Shown: positions 9,155-19,423, counted from the first letter of the stretch. The stretch is 64,000 nt of DNA from CAZMCH01 sp964564735 (GCA_964564735.1 CAZMCH010000003.1:33192-97191); one strand, 5' to 3'. A program made the numbers and translations. The notes: generated from the sequence alone by a model not told the origin.

Positions 9155-10297
9155 ATGGCGAAGGTTCTTGTAATTGCAAAATGGTATCCCAATGATAATG
9201 ACCTTGTTCATGGCATATATGTCAAAGAATTTGTTAAGGCAAAAAAACTTTATAATGATGTTATAGTCGTTCATAGTGAATTAACTTCGGTTAAAAGTCC
9301 GAAATTTCCCTATGAAATATATGATATTCTTGAAGACGATATAAGAACTATAAGATTTATATACAAGAGACGTTTTTTGAAGCTACATAGAATTACTAAT
9401 TTTATTGCATGGTTTCATTGTTTGTCAAAGCTTTCCAAAGAGAATTATAAACCCGATATAATACATTTTCATGAATATGACGCAAGCTTGCCTGTGTTTT
9501 TATATGCAAAGTTGCATAAAATTCCTTTGGTAATAACAGAGCATTATACAGGTTTTGTCAAAAATACTCTAACTTTTTCTCAGCAAGTTCTTGCAAAGAC
9601 AGTGTTAAGAAGATCAAATGCCATATTCCCTGTTAGTAAATACTTAAAAAAACATATATTGAAATATGCCCCGAAAGCTAGATTTGAAGTAGTAAATAAC
9701 GTTGTTGACACCAGTTTATTTAAATCATCTTTGCCAATAAGAAAAGGAAATAGTGAAAAGAAACTAATGCTAATTGTTGCACGTCTTGAGCCAAATAAGG
9801 GTATTTCTTATCTTATCAACGCATTGGATATTCTCAAAAAAACAAGAGATGATTTTTTCCTAGAAGTCATTGGTGACGGAAGTTTAAGAAAAGAACTCGA
9901 AGATATGAAAAATAGACTTGAATTGAATGATTTTGTGAGATTTCATGGTGCTTTGCCTAAACCAAAAGTTGCAGAATATATGTCTAAATGTGATTTTTTT
10001 GTTCTCCCAAGCCTATTTGAGACATTTGGTTGTGTTTTAATAGAAGCAATGTCCTGTGGAAAACCTGTATTGGCTACTAATATTGGCGGTCCTGATGAGA
10101 TAATAACGCAACAAACTGGAATACTTGTAGAGCCTGCAAATTCAGAAGCATTAAAAGATGGCATTGATTTTATGCTCGATAATTATTTTAGTTATTCTGC
10201 TGATGATATTGTTAATTACGTCAAAAATCATTTTAGTTTCGAAGCTATAGGCTTAAAGCTAAATCAACTATATAATGATATTATAGCTAAAAAATAA
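9155..10297 (+). CDS. Glycosyltransferase family 4
   Basis: The N-terminus 'VLVIAKWYPNDNDLVHGIYVKEFV' is the usual GT4 acceptor-domain start. The donor domain has 'LMLIVARLEPNKGISYLINAL', 'EVIGDGSLRKELE' and the E-x7-E region 'PSLFETFGCVLIEAMSCGKPVLATNIGGPDEII'. The protein is 380 residues and complete, with an AGGT site just upstream. Its stop codon overlaps the next ATG (TAATG at 10295-10299), so the two glycosyltransferases are translationally coupled and probably act one after the other on the same lipid-linked glycan. Confidence 0.92.
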   Translation: MAKVLVIAKWYPNDNDLVHGIYVKEFVKAKKLYNDVIVVHSELTSVKSPKFPYEIYDILEDDIRTIRFIYKRRFLKLHRITNFIAWFHCLSKLSKENYKPDIIHFHEYDASLPVFLYAKLHKIPLVITEHYTGFVKNTLTFSQQVLAKTVLRRSNAIFPVSKYLKKHILKYAPKARFEVVNNVVDTSLFKSSLPIRKGNSEKKLMLIVARLEPNKGISYLINALDILKKTRDDFFLEVIGDGSLRKELEDMKNRLELNDFVRFHGALPKPKVAEYMSKCDFFVLPSLFETFGCVLIEAMSCGKPVLATNIGGPDEIITQQTGILVEPANSEALKDGIDFMLDNYFSYSADDIVNYVKNHFSFEAIGLKLNQLYNDIIAKK

Positions 10298-11451
10298 TGT
10301 TAGACACGGATAATTTAGAGAAAAAAATAAGACTAGCGATTGTTCACCCATCACCCTATCCTGCAAAACTACCAATCTTTGAGATAGTTTGCAAAGAAAC
10401 TGACGGTATAGTCCTTTTTTCTTCTAAAGATTCGTTTGATCATCCTGAATGGAATATTGATGAGGTATTAAAGCAATATACATTTAGGCATTTATTTCTT
10501 AACGGATTTCGGATAAAAAGAGTCGATGTGCGTATATCTCTGTTCTGGAATCTTTTACGCTATAAACCGAAAGTTATTGTAACAACAGAGTTTAATTTTC
10601 AAACCTTATTTTCTTATCTATATTCACTATTTTTTAATTCTAAGATAATTATTCAATCTAATGCTACAAGTCTTGCTGATGCAATATTTGCAAAACGAGA
10701 AGGTTTTAGAAAATGGCTTATAAATCATTGTGATGGTTTTATCGCAAATTCTACTGAAACCAAGAAGTATTTATGTAGTCTCGGAGCAAATCCTGAAAAA
10801 GTGACCGTATCAATTCAAACTATTGATGTAAAAAATTGGAAGAATGAAATTAATAAATGCAGGAAAATGTCAGAAGAATTAAAAAAAGAATTGGGATTAG
10901 GAGAAAAAGTCATTATTTGCGTTAGCAGAATGCAACCTAAAAAAGGAATAAATTTTCTTTTAGAATCGTTTTTTGAGATTTCAGATAAATTGAAAGACAT
11001 TAGTTTGCTGTTAGTTGGAACAGGTCCAGAGGAGCAAAATTTAAAAGATTATTGCACTAAAAAAAGGCTTACAAACAAAGTGGTTTTTATCGGATATAAG
11101 CAACCGATGGATATGCCAAAATACTATGCTTTGGCGGATATTTTTGTTTTTCCGACATTATATGATAAATTTGGATTGGTTGTTATAGAATCTCTTGCTA
11201 GTGGCGTTCCTGTTTTATGTTCTCAATTTGCTGGTTCGGCGTCTGACTTAATTAAAAATAATGAGAATGGCTATATAATAGACCCCAATGATGTTGAAAA
11301 AATGTCAGAATTACTTGTTAATATAATAACGAATGATAGCCTATTGCAGAAATTGAAACAAGGTGCATGGGACTCAGCAGATAATTTCACTGTTGAAAAG
11401 AGTGCTGAAAATTTTCTAAAAGCAATAAGCAAAACAGAAGGCGTTTTATAA
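10297..11451 (+). CDS. Glycosyltransferase family 4
   Basis: The start overlaps the stop of the preceding glycosyltransferase. The donor-binding half is well conserved: 'VIICVSRMQPKKGINFLLESF', 'LLLVGTGPEEQNLKDYC', 'VVFIGYKQPMDMPKYYALADIFVFPT' and 'FGLVVIESLASGVPVLCSQFAG'. At 384 residues it is complete and soluble. It probably adds the sugar following the one placed by its partner. No substrate can be assigned from sequence. Confidence 0.9.
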   Translation: MLDTDNLEKKIRLAIVHPSPYPAKLPIFEIVCKETDGIVLFSSKDSFDHPEWNIDEVLKQYTFRHLFLNGFRIKRVDVRISLFWNLLRYKPKVIVTTEFNFQTLFSYLYSLFFNSKIIIQSNATSLADAIFAKREGFRKWLINHCDGFIANSTETKKYLCSLGANPEKVTVSIQTIDVKNWKNEINKCRKMSEELKKELGLGEKVIICVSRMQPKKGINFLLESFFEISDKLKDISLLLVGTGPEEQNLKDYCTKKRLTNKVVFIGYKQPMDMPKYYALADIFVFPTLYDKFGLVVIESLASGVPVLCSQFAGSASDLIKNNENGYIIDPNDVEKMSELLVNIITNDSLLQKLKQGAWDSADNFTVEKSAENFLKAISKTEGVL

Positions 11452-11455
11452 AGTT

Positions 11456-12835
11456 ATGTTAATTGCTATCATTTTAACAATATTAATACTATATGCGATA
11501 TTTTTCTTATTCGACAGGAGAAAAGCTATCTTAAGCTTATATTTGATAAAATTGCCATTAGATCAATTTGCTTGGAGAGTGTCTTTGGGATTTATGGATC
11601 TTAGGCTTTCTGAAGTATTTACATTATTAATTACAATTCTATTATCTATTATTCTAATCATGGATAGAATCAAAGACCCAGATCGATTGGGTTTTTGGGG
11701 CAATATACCTTCAAAAGTCAGGATACCTATCTTAATGTTTTTTATATTATGCCTTATGAACGTTCTTTTTGCTCAGGCAAAAATCTTTACTTTACAGTCA
11801 GTATTTAAATTATTAACTGGATTCGTTATAGGAACATTCACTGCAAAAATAATCACGACGGAAGAAGATATATATAGCTTGATTAAAATTATGACAATAA
11901 GCGTGATAGTTATCTTTGTTTCTGTCATGCCTGACTTATTTTCCGGTGGACAACTCCAAGTTTTTGCTCCTACAAGTGATGATCCTTATAAAGGAACATA
12001 TATATCAGGAGGGGCAAGTAAATATTATTCTGCAGATGGTTTTGCATTTGCTTTTTTAGTATATATTCCAGCAATTCTATTATTCTCTAATGTATATAAG
12101 CAAAAATGGGAATTTTTATTATGTATTTTTGCCATGTTATTTGTATCTATTGCTGTTTTTGCTTCTGCCATTCGTATTGCTTGGATAAGCTTTATAGTAA
12201 TATTATCTATATGGATAATTGTCAATAAAAAATGGAAATTATCGGTTGTCATTGTTTTTTTAATTTCAATATTGTTTGTTACCAATATTCTTGATAAGCC
12301 ATTTCAAACAGCAATTCAGAAATCAAATTATGAAATCGAGAGCTTTAAAAAAGGAGAATTACCTTCGGAATATGCGTTTAATGCCCGTCCAAAGATGTGG
12401 AAATTTTATATGAGTAATTATATGATGTTGCCTTTACTAGATAAGGCATTTGGAAGTGAAAAGACTATGAGAGTTTCTTTTTCGAGTATAGGATATTCAA
12501 CACATAATGACTTTTTGTATATTTTAATTAGAATGGGATTTATAGGACTTGGAATTACTCTTTTTTTATACATATATTTATTTTTACAGATAATAAAAAT
12601 TATACGGAAATCAAATAGGAGTTATTTTGATTGGCAAATAGGATTAACTGCGATTCTTGGGTTAATTGGTATGCTTTTGCCAGCATTAACGAGAGCAGGA
12701 TTAACAAATCCAAATTTTCAATGGTTTTTCTGGACTTTTGCAATGATTGCTTTAAAGGGGAATTATATTCTCGAACCACAGAATAACGAAGCCATTGACT
12801 ATGGCAAAAATGAGATATTGTCAAGCGAATTATAG
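11456..12835 (+). CDS. O-antigen polymerase/ligase-like membrane protein (Wzy/WaaL type)
   Basis: This protein has about 11 hydrophobic segments and one large outer loop in the second half, around 'IESFKKGELPSEYAFNARPK'. The loop is followed by the 'STHNDFLYILIRMGFIGLG' segment; the His-Asn-x-(Y/F)-L pattern is the characteristic O-antigen ligase/polymerase signature. At 459 residues it fits the family. It would either polymerise repeat units in the periplasm or transfer the glycan to lipid A core. Sequence alone cannot separate Wzy from WaaL. It begins 4 bases after the glycosyltransferase stop. Confidence 0.75.
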   Translation: MLIAIILTILILYAIFFLFDRRKAILSLYLIKLPLDQFAWRVSLGFMDLRLSEVFTLLITILLSIILIMDRIKDPDRLGFWGNIPSKVRIPILMFFILCLMNVLFAQAKIFTLQSVFKLLTGFVIGTFTAKIITTEEDIYSLIKIMTISVIVIFVSVMPDLFSGGQLQVFAPTSDDPYKGTYISGGASKYYSADGFAFAFLVYIPAILLFSNVYKQKWEFLLCIFAMLFVSIAVFASAIRIAWISFIVILSIWIIVNKKWKLSVVIVFLISILFVTNILDKPFQTAIQKSNYEIESFKKGELPSEYAFNARPKMWKFYMSNYMMLPLLDKAFGSEKTMRVSFSSIGYSTHNDFLYILIRMGFIGLGITLFLYIYLFLQIIKIIRKSNRSYFDWQIGLTAILGLIGMLLPALTRAGLTNPNFQWFFWTFAMIALKGNYILEPQNNEAIDYGKNEILSSEL

Positions 12836-12847
12836 GGGACTAATAAA

Positions 12848-14272
12848 TTGTTATTTAATAGTTATATTTTTGTTTTTCTTGTAATCATAACAATGGCAAT
12901 ATATTATGCACCTTTTTTTAGGAATTATCAAATTATTATATTGGCTCTATCAAGTATGGTATTTTATGGTTATGGACAGCCTTTTTTACTTTTACTTTTA
13001 ATTGCTTCCGTATCTATTAATGCTTTTGTCAGTTACTTTATACATTTTTCAGAATCAAACCAAAAAAAAATAGTTTTAACGACTATTGGAGTTTTGGCAA
13101 ATTTATTAATTCTTTCATTATTCAAATATGGCACTCTAATCTCATCATCACTAAGAAGCTATGTCGGTTTGGATAATCAAGCAATTTCTTTTTTATCAAG
13201 AATTCCCCTTCCTATTGGTATATCTTTTTATACATTTCAAGGAATTAGTCTTGTTGTTGATACATATAGGCAAAATAAAAACCGCTATTTTACCAGCTAC
13301 AATATAAACCAAAAGTTTCTAAATCATTATATAAATACTTTTTTATATATAACCTTTTTCCCTCAACTTGTTGCAGGTCCAATAGTAAGGGCTAGTTTAT
13401 TTTTTCCACAAATAAGACTAAAGAATTTTTCAGAAATTAAATGGCATTATGCTTTGAGATCTATTATTTTGGGATACTTCTTAAAAATGGTGATTGCTGA
13501 TCAATTGAAAGATCAAACCTATTGGATAAGCTTTCCCTATTATCAATCTTATTCAAGTTTGACCTTATGTATAATGCTATTTGGCTATTCAATGCAAATA
13601 TTTGCTGATTTCGCTGGATATTCGATAATTGCTATTGGAATAGCTTATCTATTCGGTTATAATCTTCCTACAAATTTTAATTTCCCTTATATCTCAAAAT
13701 CTTTTTCAGAATTCTGGACAAGGTGGCATATTTCGCTATCAAGTTGGCTAAAAGAATATTTATATATACCAATAGGTGGTAATAAAAAAGGCAAAATAAG
13801 AACTTATATAAACTTGACTGTTGTAATGCTACTTGGTGGGTTATGGCACGGAGCATCTTGGAAATATGCTATGTGGGGATTATGGCATGGACTAGCTCTT
13901 GTAATTGAACGACCATTTAGAGACAGATTAAAAAAATATAATAATTTGTTTTTAGATATATCTAAAACTATTGCAGTTTTTGTTTTTATAACACTTGGGT
14001 GGTTATTATTTAAATTGGATAATCTTTCACAAGTATTAGATTATGCCAAGTGTATTGTTATGAATGTCAATATGATTGATAATTATTTAGTTATTATTGC
14101 AATATTGTATTATTCTTTTCCTATAGTTGCATATTATGCTTATCATTTGATAATTGCTAAATTTAATCTTAAGCCAAATGTCTATTTTGAGGCAATTTCT
14201 TATGGAATTATGATATTTATGCTAGTAACTAGCAGTGGGAATCCTAGTGCGTTCATTTATTTCCAATTTTAA
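12848..14272 (+). CDS. MBOAT-family membrane O-acyltransferase (AlgI-like)
   Basis: It has many membrane segments and the AlgI/DltB hallmarks: 'PIGISFYTFQGISLVVDTYR', 'FFPQLVAGPIVRA', 'FSEFWTRWHISLSSWLKEY' and 'LLGGLWHGASWKYAMWGLWHG', with the catalytic His in the WHG motifs near residues 334-348. At 474 residues it is full length. MBOAT proteins move an acetyl or similar acyl group to the periplasmic side, where a partner transfers it to the glycan. The start is a TTG with AGGGGA about 9 bases upstream. The SGNH-like gene that overlaps its 3' end is the likely partner. Confidence 0.9.
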   Translation: MLFNSYIFVFLVIITMAIYYAPFFRNYQIIILALSSMVFYGYGQPFLLLLLIASVSINAFVSYFIHFSESNQKKIVLTTIGVLANLLILSLFKYGTLISSSLRSYVGLDNQAISFLSRIPLPIGISFYTFQGISLVVDTYRQNKNRYFTSYNINQKFLNHYINTFLYITFFPQLVAGPIVRASLFFPQIRLKNFSEIKWHYALRSIILGYFLKMVIADQLKDQTYWISFPYYQSYSSLTLCIMLFGYSMQIFADFAGYSIIAIGIAYLFGYNLPTNFNFPYISKSFSEFWTRWHISLSSWLKEYLYIPIGGNKKGKIRTYINLTVVMLLGGLWHGASWKYAMWGLWHGLALVIERPFRDRLKKYNNLFLDISKTIAVFVFITLGWLLFKLDNLSQVLDYAKCIVMNVNMIDNYLVIIAILYYSFPIVAYYAYHLIIAKFNLKPNVYFEAISYGIMIFMLVTSSGNPSAFIYFQF

Positions 14273-15149
14273 GATAAGATTCTGGTTTATTGTATTTCTA
14301 TCTTTTATCATTTCCATTATGCTTTATAATGTTTCTATTATTATATTTAAGCCAAAAGTAAATACAATTCAGAATTATGTCCAAGCAAACTTTGTTAGAT
14401 GTCAAAGATTCATTTATGATTATAAGAATGTTCCTGTTGTTATGATCGGCTCTTCCATGTCTGCAAAGATTGAACAAGAAATTCTTCCAGATTGGATTTA
14501 TAATCTCTCTTTTGCTGGTGGTGGAGTTTTAACAGGACTAGAGATATTGGTAAGAAGCAAGGCTAATCCTCATATGATTTTACTTGAAACAAATCTGATT
14601 GACACCAGTAAAGATAATGAACTTTTAAAAAGGCTTTATAAGCCAATATTATGGCATCTAAGAAAACATTTTATTTTTTTGCAATCAGAATACCAACCAC
14701 TTAATTTATTGATGAGTCTTTTGAGAGAAAGTATAGGACAAGGATATGAAAATAAAGTTAAAAACAGGAAAGTCGATCCGAATATAGTAAAAAGCATGTT
14801 GGATATAAATGAGAAAAGATTCTCATATAAGCCAGATTTAGATCAAAAAATGATTGAAATTAACAGATTAATTCATGAATTAAATATCAAGAAGCCAATT
14901 GTTGTTTTTTATGAAATGCCTATACATCCCAAACTAACTGACTCAGTAAGGATGGTTTCCATCCGTTCCAAAGTTAAAAGTATTGCTGAGGAAAATAATT
15001 ATTTATTCTTAGCTTTGCCTGATAGTTCTCAATATGAAACAGTTGATAGTATTCACATGACTTATGATTCTATAAATAAATACTTAAAAGTATTATTGAA
15101 AAACATTGAAAAAACTGGATTCTCGCTTTCGCAGGAAAGACAAAAGTGA
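14247..15149 (+). CDS. Membrane-anchored SGNH-hydrolase-like protein, MBOAT partner
   Basis: An N-terminal membrane anchor (about residues 10-32) precedes a periplasmic domain. That domain has 'VVMIGSSMSAKIE' (nucleophile Ser block) and a C-terminal 'DSIHMTYDS', which fits the Asp-x2-His end of an SGNH acyltransferase or esterase. This arrangement matches the AlgX/AlgJ-like or DltD-like partners of MBOAT proteins. I chose the GTG at 14247 because GGGA lies 6 bases upstream; the GTG at 14235 is the other option. The gene overlaps the MBOAT gene by about 26 bases, so the two are coupled. The acylation role is inference from fold and context. Confidence 0.65.
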   Translation: MRSFISNFKIRFWFIVFLSFIISIMLYNVSIIIFKPKVNTIQNYVQANFVRCQRFIYDYKNVPVVMIGSSMSAKIEQEILPDWIYNLSFAGGGVLTGLEILVRSKANPHMILLETNLIDTSKDNELLKRLYKPILWHLRKHFIFLQSEYQPLNLLMSLLRESIGQGYENKVKNRKVDPNIVKSMLDINEKRFSYKPDLDQKMIEINRLIHELNIKKPIVVFYEMPIHPKLTDSVRMVSIRSKVKSIAEENNYLFLALPDSSQYETVDSIHMTYDSINKYLKVLLKNIEKTGFSLSQERQK

Positions 15150-15246
15150 TATGATTTTTCCCTACATTGAACTCACGTTAAATAATATAGTCTTTTTATA
15201 AAAAATACTAAAAATTGATAATGGCTTATGAACTAAAGGAGTTAAT

Positions 15247-17023
15247 ATGACTTATAGCATATTTTTGAAGCCTAAATTTATTATATTTATAATTATATTA
15301 TATCCTTTATTATTTATTTGGCAGGGATTAGATTTTGCAGATGCAGGATATTCCATGACAGTCTATCAGCAAGTCTTTAATGAACCTGAAAGTATTAGCT
15401 ATAATTTTGTTACTTGGTTAACGAATATAATAGGTGGATTTTGGTTTTTTTCTTTGGTGATTCATTGGGATTACTAGGAGCAAACTTTGCCGGTGTTTTG
15501 ATTACATATTTATCAATTTTAATATCTTATATAATTTTAAGATCCTATATTGATTATAAGCATTTGTTGATAGGTCTACTTTTTGCTTTAATGCTTAATA
15601 AATGGTTCCCCTTTATATATTATAATAACTTAACATCACTTTTCTTTATTGCATCAGCGTTTTTCTTATATAGTGGATTAAAGAACGATAAAAACTGTTA
15701 TATTATTATTTCTGGCTTCTTACTTGGACTAAATATATTTATCAGGTTCCCTAATATTCTTGGATTTTTATTACTATTAGGTATATTTTTTTATGGTTAT
15801 ATGAACAAAAGCAGAATTAGAATTCAATTTAAGCAAGCATTTAGCTTTATATCTGGATATATAATTGCAATTTTGTCAGCACTAATGGTTATGAAACTAG
15901 TCGGTCATTATGACTTTTTCATTGATGCCGTAAAAACTCTTTTTAGTATAACTGTTGATAAATCAGGTGATCGTTATAATGTTAAAGGAATGATCTCAAT
16001 ATACTATTTAGATTATCTAAAAGTAATAGGATTTACTGTTGTAGCTATTCCTATTATGATAATAACGCCAAAATTATTCATGCGTTTTAAAAACCGTTAT
16101 TTATATTACAGTTCTATAATATTATTGATTACATCTATTTCAGCAATATTTGCATTAGCCTTGTTTCGTTATTATGATATAACACGTTTTTTAATTCTTC
16201 TGGTGGTGGGTATTTTATACTTGATATTATTATTATACATAATAAATGCGGAAAAAAGCTCAAAAGAATTACGGCTTATTTGTTTTATTGCACTTTTAAT
16301 ACTAATCATCACTCCAATGGGTTCAACTGTTGGACTGCGTAATGCAATCTATGGAATGTGGATTCCAGTTCCAATTGCATTTACGTATATATTGAACTTA
16401 AAAAAGATAACCATCGGGATAGAAACAACAAATGATTCTTTTCTGAATCACTCAAAAATCAGTTTGAATCATTCAGAAACTAGGTTAACCAAGAAAATTT
16501 TCTTTACTTTATTGGCTATATTATTAATATTGTCCTCTTTTATGTATACTTATAGAGATAATCATAATCGTTTTTTAATGAGATATTCTATTAAAAATAC
16601 TCGTTTAAAGGGTATATTTACAACCAAAGAAAGAGCAAAAGTAGTTCAGGAATTGTTGGATGAAATGAAATACTATGTAAAAGAAAATGATTATCTATTG
16701 ATGTATGATGAGATGTCGATGATATATTTTTTAACTAAGACTAGACCATATTTATACAATTCCCAACCAACACTTTATAGAACTGAAAAGCTTAAAGAGA
16801 TGCTAAATAAGTCAATAAGAGAGAAGCCCTATTTACCAGTAATAGTAAGTGTAAAAACTAGATTATGGGACTTTGACTGGCCTAATGGAAATTATGTAAA
16901 AAAATAGCGGATAAAAATATAATAGATTTTATAGAAAATAATAAATATTCACTTGTCTGGGAAAATGATATATTTGAAATTCTGTTGCCTCAAGATAAAA
17001 AATCTCATACGACCCTGCGATAA
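15247..17023 (+). pseudogene. GT-C-like membrane protein, broken by two homopolymer frameshifts
   Basis: This is a degraded paralogue of the intact gene at 21995-23785. Frame one (15247 on) matches the paralogue's start, including 'LLFIWQGLDF' and 'YQQVFNEPES'. After a T7 run at 15445-15451 the match continues one frame over ('FGDSLGLLGANFAGVL'). After an A7 run at 16898-16904 it shifts again, to 'KKIADKNIIDFIENNKYS' and then 'LVWENDIFEILLPQDKK', ending at 17023. One extra T and one extra A restore a single frame of about 590 codons. Two single-base losses in runs of seven fit either gene decay after duplication, slippage-based phase variation or consensus errors. Confidence 0.8.
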
Positions 17024-17159
17024 TATATTTTGATAGTCACAAGAGCCATCATTATCTTGTTTGTATAAATTATAAATCCTAAGTTTTCATTTTATTCAAA
17101 AAAATAAGGGGCGCTTCTAATAATCAGAGCGCAATATTGAGAAGGATATAAATTAACTC

Positions 17160-17885
17160 ATGAAAGGTATAATACTTGCGGGTGGCAAAGGAACAAGGCT
17201 TTATCCATTAACAAAGGTTACTAATAAGCATTTACTTCCTGTTGGTAAAGAACCTATGATTTTTAATCCAATTAAACAACTTACATCATCGGATATAAAT
17301 GAAATTTTGATTGTAACCAGCACTGAAAATATGGGAGATATTGTGAATCTTCTTGGAAGTGGGAAAGAATTTGAAGCTGATTTTACATACAAGGTTCAGG
17401 AAACTTCTGCTGGAATTGCCGATGCCCTAAGACTTGGAGAAAACTTTGCAAAATCTGAAAAAATTGTAGTTGTATTAGGTGATAATATTGCAACTAAATC
17501 AATAAAATCTTATGTTAAAAATTTCGAGAGCCAAAAAACTGGTGCAAGAGTTTTATTGAAGGAAGTTAATGATCCAACAAGATATGGTATCGCTGCACTC
17601 GATGAAGAAAAGATTATAGAAATACAAGAAAAACCCGGATTGCCAAAAACAAATTTTGCAGTTATTGGTTATTATATGTATGACGAAAAGGTCTTTGAAT
17701 TTATAAAACGTCAAAAGCCTTCAGAAAGAGGCGAATATGAGATTACAGATGTGAACAATGAATATATAAAGCTTGGGGAAATGGAATATGATATACTCGA
17801 TGGGGAATGGACAGACGCAGGAACTTTTGAATCTTTGCAAATTGCAAACCAGATGCTTTTAGAATGTAATAACAAGATAAAATAA
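17160..17885 (+). CDS. Sugar nucleotidyltransferase (short RmlA-like)
   Basis: It begins with the signature 'MKGIILAGGKGTRLYPLTKVTNKHLLPVGKEPM', shown here in part: GGKGTRLYP binds the NTP and the Lys in 'NKHLLPV' is the conserved second site. 'VVVLGDNI' supplies the metal-binding Asp. 'IQEKPGLPKTNFAVIGYYMYD' and 'GEYEITDVNNEYI' match glucose-1-phosphate thymidylyltransferases. At 241 residues it is the short form, lacking the C-terminal extension of RmlA. It probably makes an NDP-hexose for this locus. The nucleotide and sugar are not certain. It is preceded by a 136-base gap containing a short GCGCT/AGCGC hairpin near 17110. Confidence 0.88.
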   Translation: MKGIILAGGKGTRLYPLTKVTNKHLLPVGKEPMIFNPIKQLTSSDINEILIVTSTENMGDIVNLLGSGKEFEADFTYKVQETSAGIADALRLGENFAKSEKIVVVLGDNIATKSIKSYVKNFESQKTGARVLLKEVNDPTRYGIAALDEEKIIEIQEKPGLPKTNFAVIGYYMYDEKVFEFIKRQKPSERGEYEITDVNNEYIKLGEMEYDILDGEWTDAGTFESLQIANQMLLECNNKIK

Positions 17886-17908
17886 TGGACTTTATAAGGA
17901 GACAGAAA

Positions 17909-18844
17909 ATGTCTGATATAAACATTTCTGTAGTTATTCCTGTATATAGAAGCGAAGATTGTCTTGATGAGCTTGTTAAAAGATTAAATGATGTTCTGAG
18001 TGATCTTGACAAAACTTATGAAATCATTCTGGTAAATGACTGCAGTCCGGATGGAAGCTGGAAAAAAATCACGGAATTATGTAAAGTTTACAAATGTCTA
18101 AAAGGAATCAATCTAAGAAGAAATTTTGGTCAAGACTGTGCTATAATGGCAGGATTAAATTATTCATCTGGTGATAAGGTTGTGATAATGGATGACGATC
18201 TTCAGCATGATCCATTAGATATTCCATTATTAATTAGCGAATTAGATAAAGAATATGATGTTTGCTATGCTCTATTTGAATCTAAGAAACAATCGTTGTT
18301 TAAGAACTTTGGTAGCTGGTTCAATGGCAAAGTTGCAGAAATAGTTATTAAGAAACCTAAAGCTGTATATCTTTCTCCATATAAATCTATAAAGCGAGAA
18401 GTTATTGATGAAATAACAAAATATGATGGTCCTTATCCATATGTTGATGGTTTGATTTTTCGTGTAACAAGAAGCATTACCCAAGTCAATGTCGAACATC
18501 ACAAACGTTATTCTGGACAAGGGAACTATAATTTATTAAAATCTATAAGAGTATGGCTAAGGTTAGCAACTAATTTCTCTGTGTTTCCATTGAGAATTGC
18601 TACTGTATTAGGTTTTACTGCATCGATAATCGGGTTTCTTTTGGCATTATATTTTATCCTTCAGCATATCATAAATGGACAAGCACCAATAGGCTGGGCT
18701 TCGATGATTGTCACCATATTATTTATTGGCGGAGTTCAGTTAATTGCAATAGGGGCTATCGGTGAATATGTTGGTCGTCTGTTTATATATTATAACAAGG
18801 AACCGCAGTTTGTTATAAAAGAGATCATTAAAGAAAACAAATAA
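17909..18844 (+). CDS. Glycosyltransferase family 2, GtrB/ArnC-like, with two C-terminal membrane segments
   Basis: The GT-A domain starts 'ISVVIPVYRSEDCLDELVKRL' and has 'ILVNDCSPDGSWKKI' and 'VVIMDDDLQHDPLDIP' (the DDD/DLQHDP metal and nucleotide site). Two hydrophobic hairpin segments near residues 220-290 anchor it, as in polyprenyl-phosphate glycosyltransferases that charge undecaprenyl phosphate with a sugar for GT-C enzymes. I chose the ATG at 17909 because AAGGAGA lies 6 bases upstream. The ATG at 17885 overlaps the preceding stop but has no site. The product could feed the GT-C-like proteins of this locus. Confidence 0.9.
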   Translation: MSDINISVVIPVYRSEDCLDELVKRLNDVLSDLDKTYEIILVNDCSPDGSWKKITELCKVYKCLKGINLRRNFGQDCAIMAGLNYSSGDKVVIMDDDLQHDPLDIPLLISELDKEYDVCYALFESKKQSLFKNFGSWFNGKVAEIVIKKPKAVYLSPYKSIKREVIDEITKYDGPYPYVDGLIFRVTRSITQVNVEHHKRYSGQGNYNLLKSIRVWLRLATNFSVFPLRIATVLGFTASIIGFLLALYFILQHIINGQAPIGWASMIVTILFIGGVQLIAIGAIGEYVGRLFIYYNKEPQFVIKEIIKENK

Positions 18845-18862
18845 TGTAATAGGGAGGTAAAG

Positions 18863-19423
18863 ATGCCTTCGGCATTGAAACAATTAGGTATAAAGAAAGC
18901 CATTAAGTTTTTTTATACGACAATTCTAGCAATTATATACAAATTTATGATTTTCCCCCAGATGCGAACTGCTTTTCTAAGGCTATGTGGAGCAAAGATC
19001 GGCAAAGGCACAATAATTTGTGGAGGAGTTAGGTTTATTAATCTGTATAGAACGGGATTTAAAGGGCTTACAATCGGGAAATATTGCTGGATTTCGGAAG
19101 AAGCCATGTTTGATCTAGCTGATAAAATTACATTTGGCGACTATGTTTCTTTTGGTCAACGCTCAATGATAATTACACATATAAATGTAGGTTATAGCGA
19201 CCACCCATTACAAAAGAGTTTTCCTCCTGAACAGAAGGGCATTATCATAAAAAATAATACTTTTATAGGTCCCTATTCTGTTATTCTATATGGTGTAACT
19301 ATCGGTGAAAATAGTGCAATTATGGTTCATTCATTAGTTTCGCAGGATGTTCCTGCTAGTGTTCTCTTTGGTGGTGTCCCGGGGAGAGTGTTACGTAAAT
19401 TGGAATGTGACGGACAAAATTGA
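18863..19423 (+). CDS. Left-handed beta-helix (hexapeptide) acyltransferase
   Basis: After an N-terminal hydrophobic stretch ('FYTTILAIIYKFMIF') come isoleucine-rich hexapeptide turns, such as 'GKGTIICGGVRFINL' and 'GLTIGKYCWISEEAMFDLAD'. They end in 'GVTIGENSAIMVHSLVSQDV' and 'GVPGRVLRKL', typical of WbbJ/LacA-type O-acetyltransferases. At 186 residues it is complete, with a GGGAGG site. In these enzymes the active site lies between subunits of a trimer. It probably O- or N-acylates a sugar. Its neighbours (VOC, FkbH, ACP) raise the possibility that the donor is an acyl-ACP rather than acetyl-CoA. Confidence 0.85.
   Translation: MPSALKQLGIKKAIKFFYTTILAIIYKFMIFPQMRTAFLRLCGAKIGKGTIICGGVRFINLYRTGFKGLTIGKYCWISEEAMFDLADKITFGDYVSFGQRSMIITHINVGYSDHPLQKSFPPEQKGIIIKNNTFIGPYSVILYGVTIGENSAIMVHSLVSQDVPASVLFGGVPGRVLRKLECDGQN

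Noticed and set aside
15434..15460. Programmed ribosomal frameshift in the broken GT-C-like gene
   Set aside because: The T7 run alone is not a standard slippery site with a stimulator, and a second break occurs at the A7 run. Decay, slippage or read error fits better.
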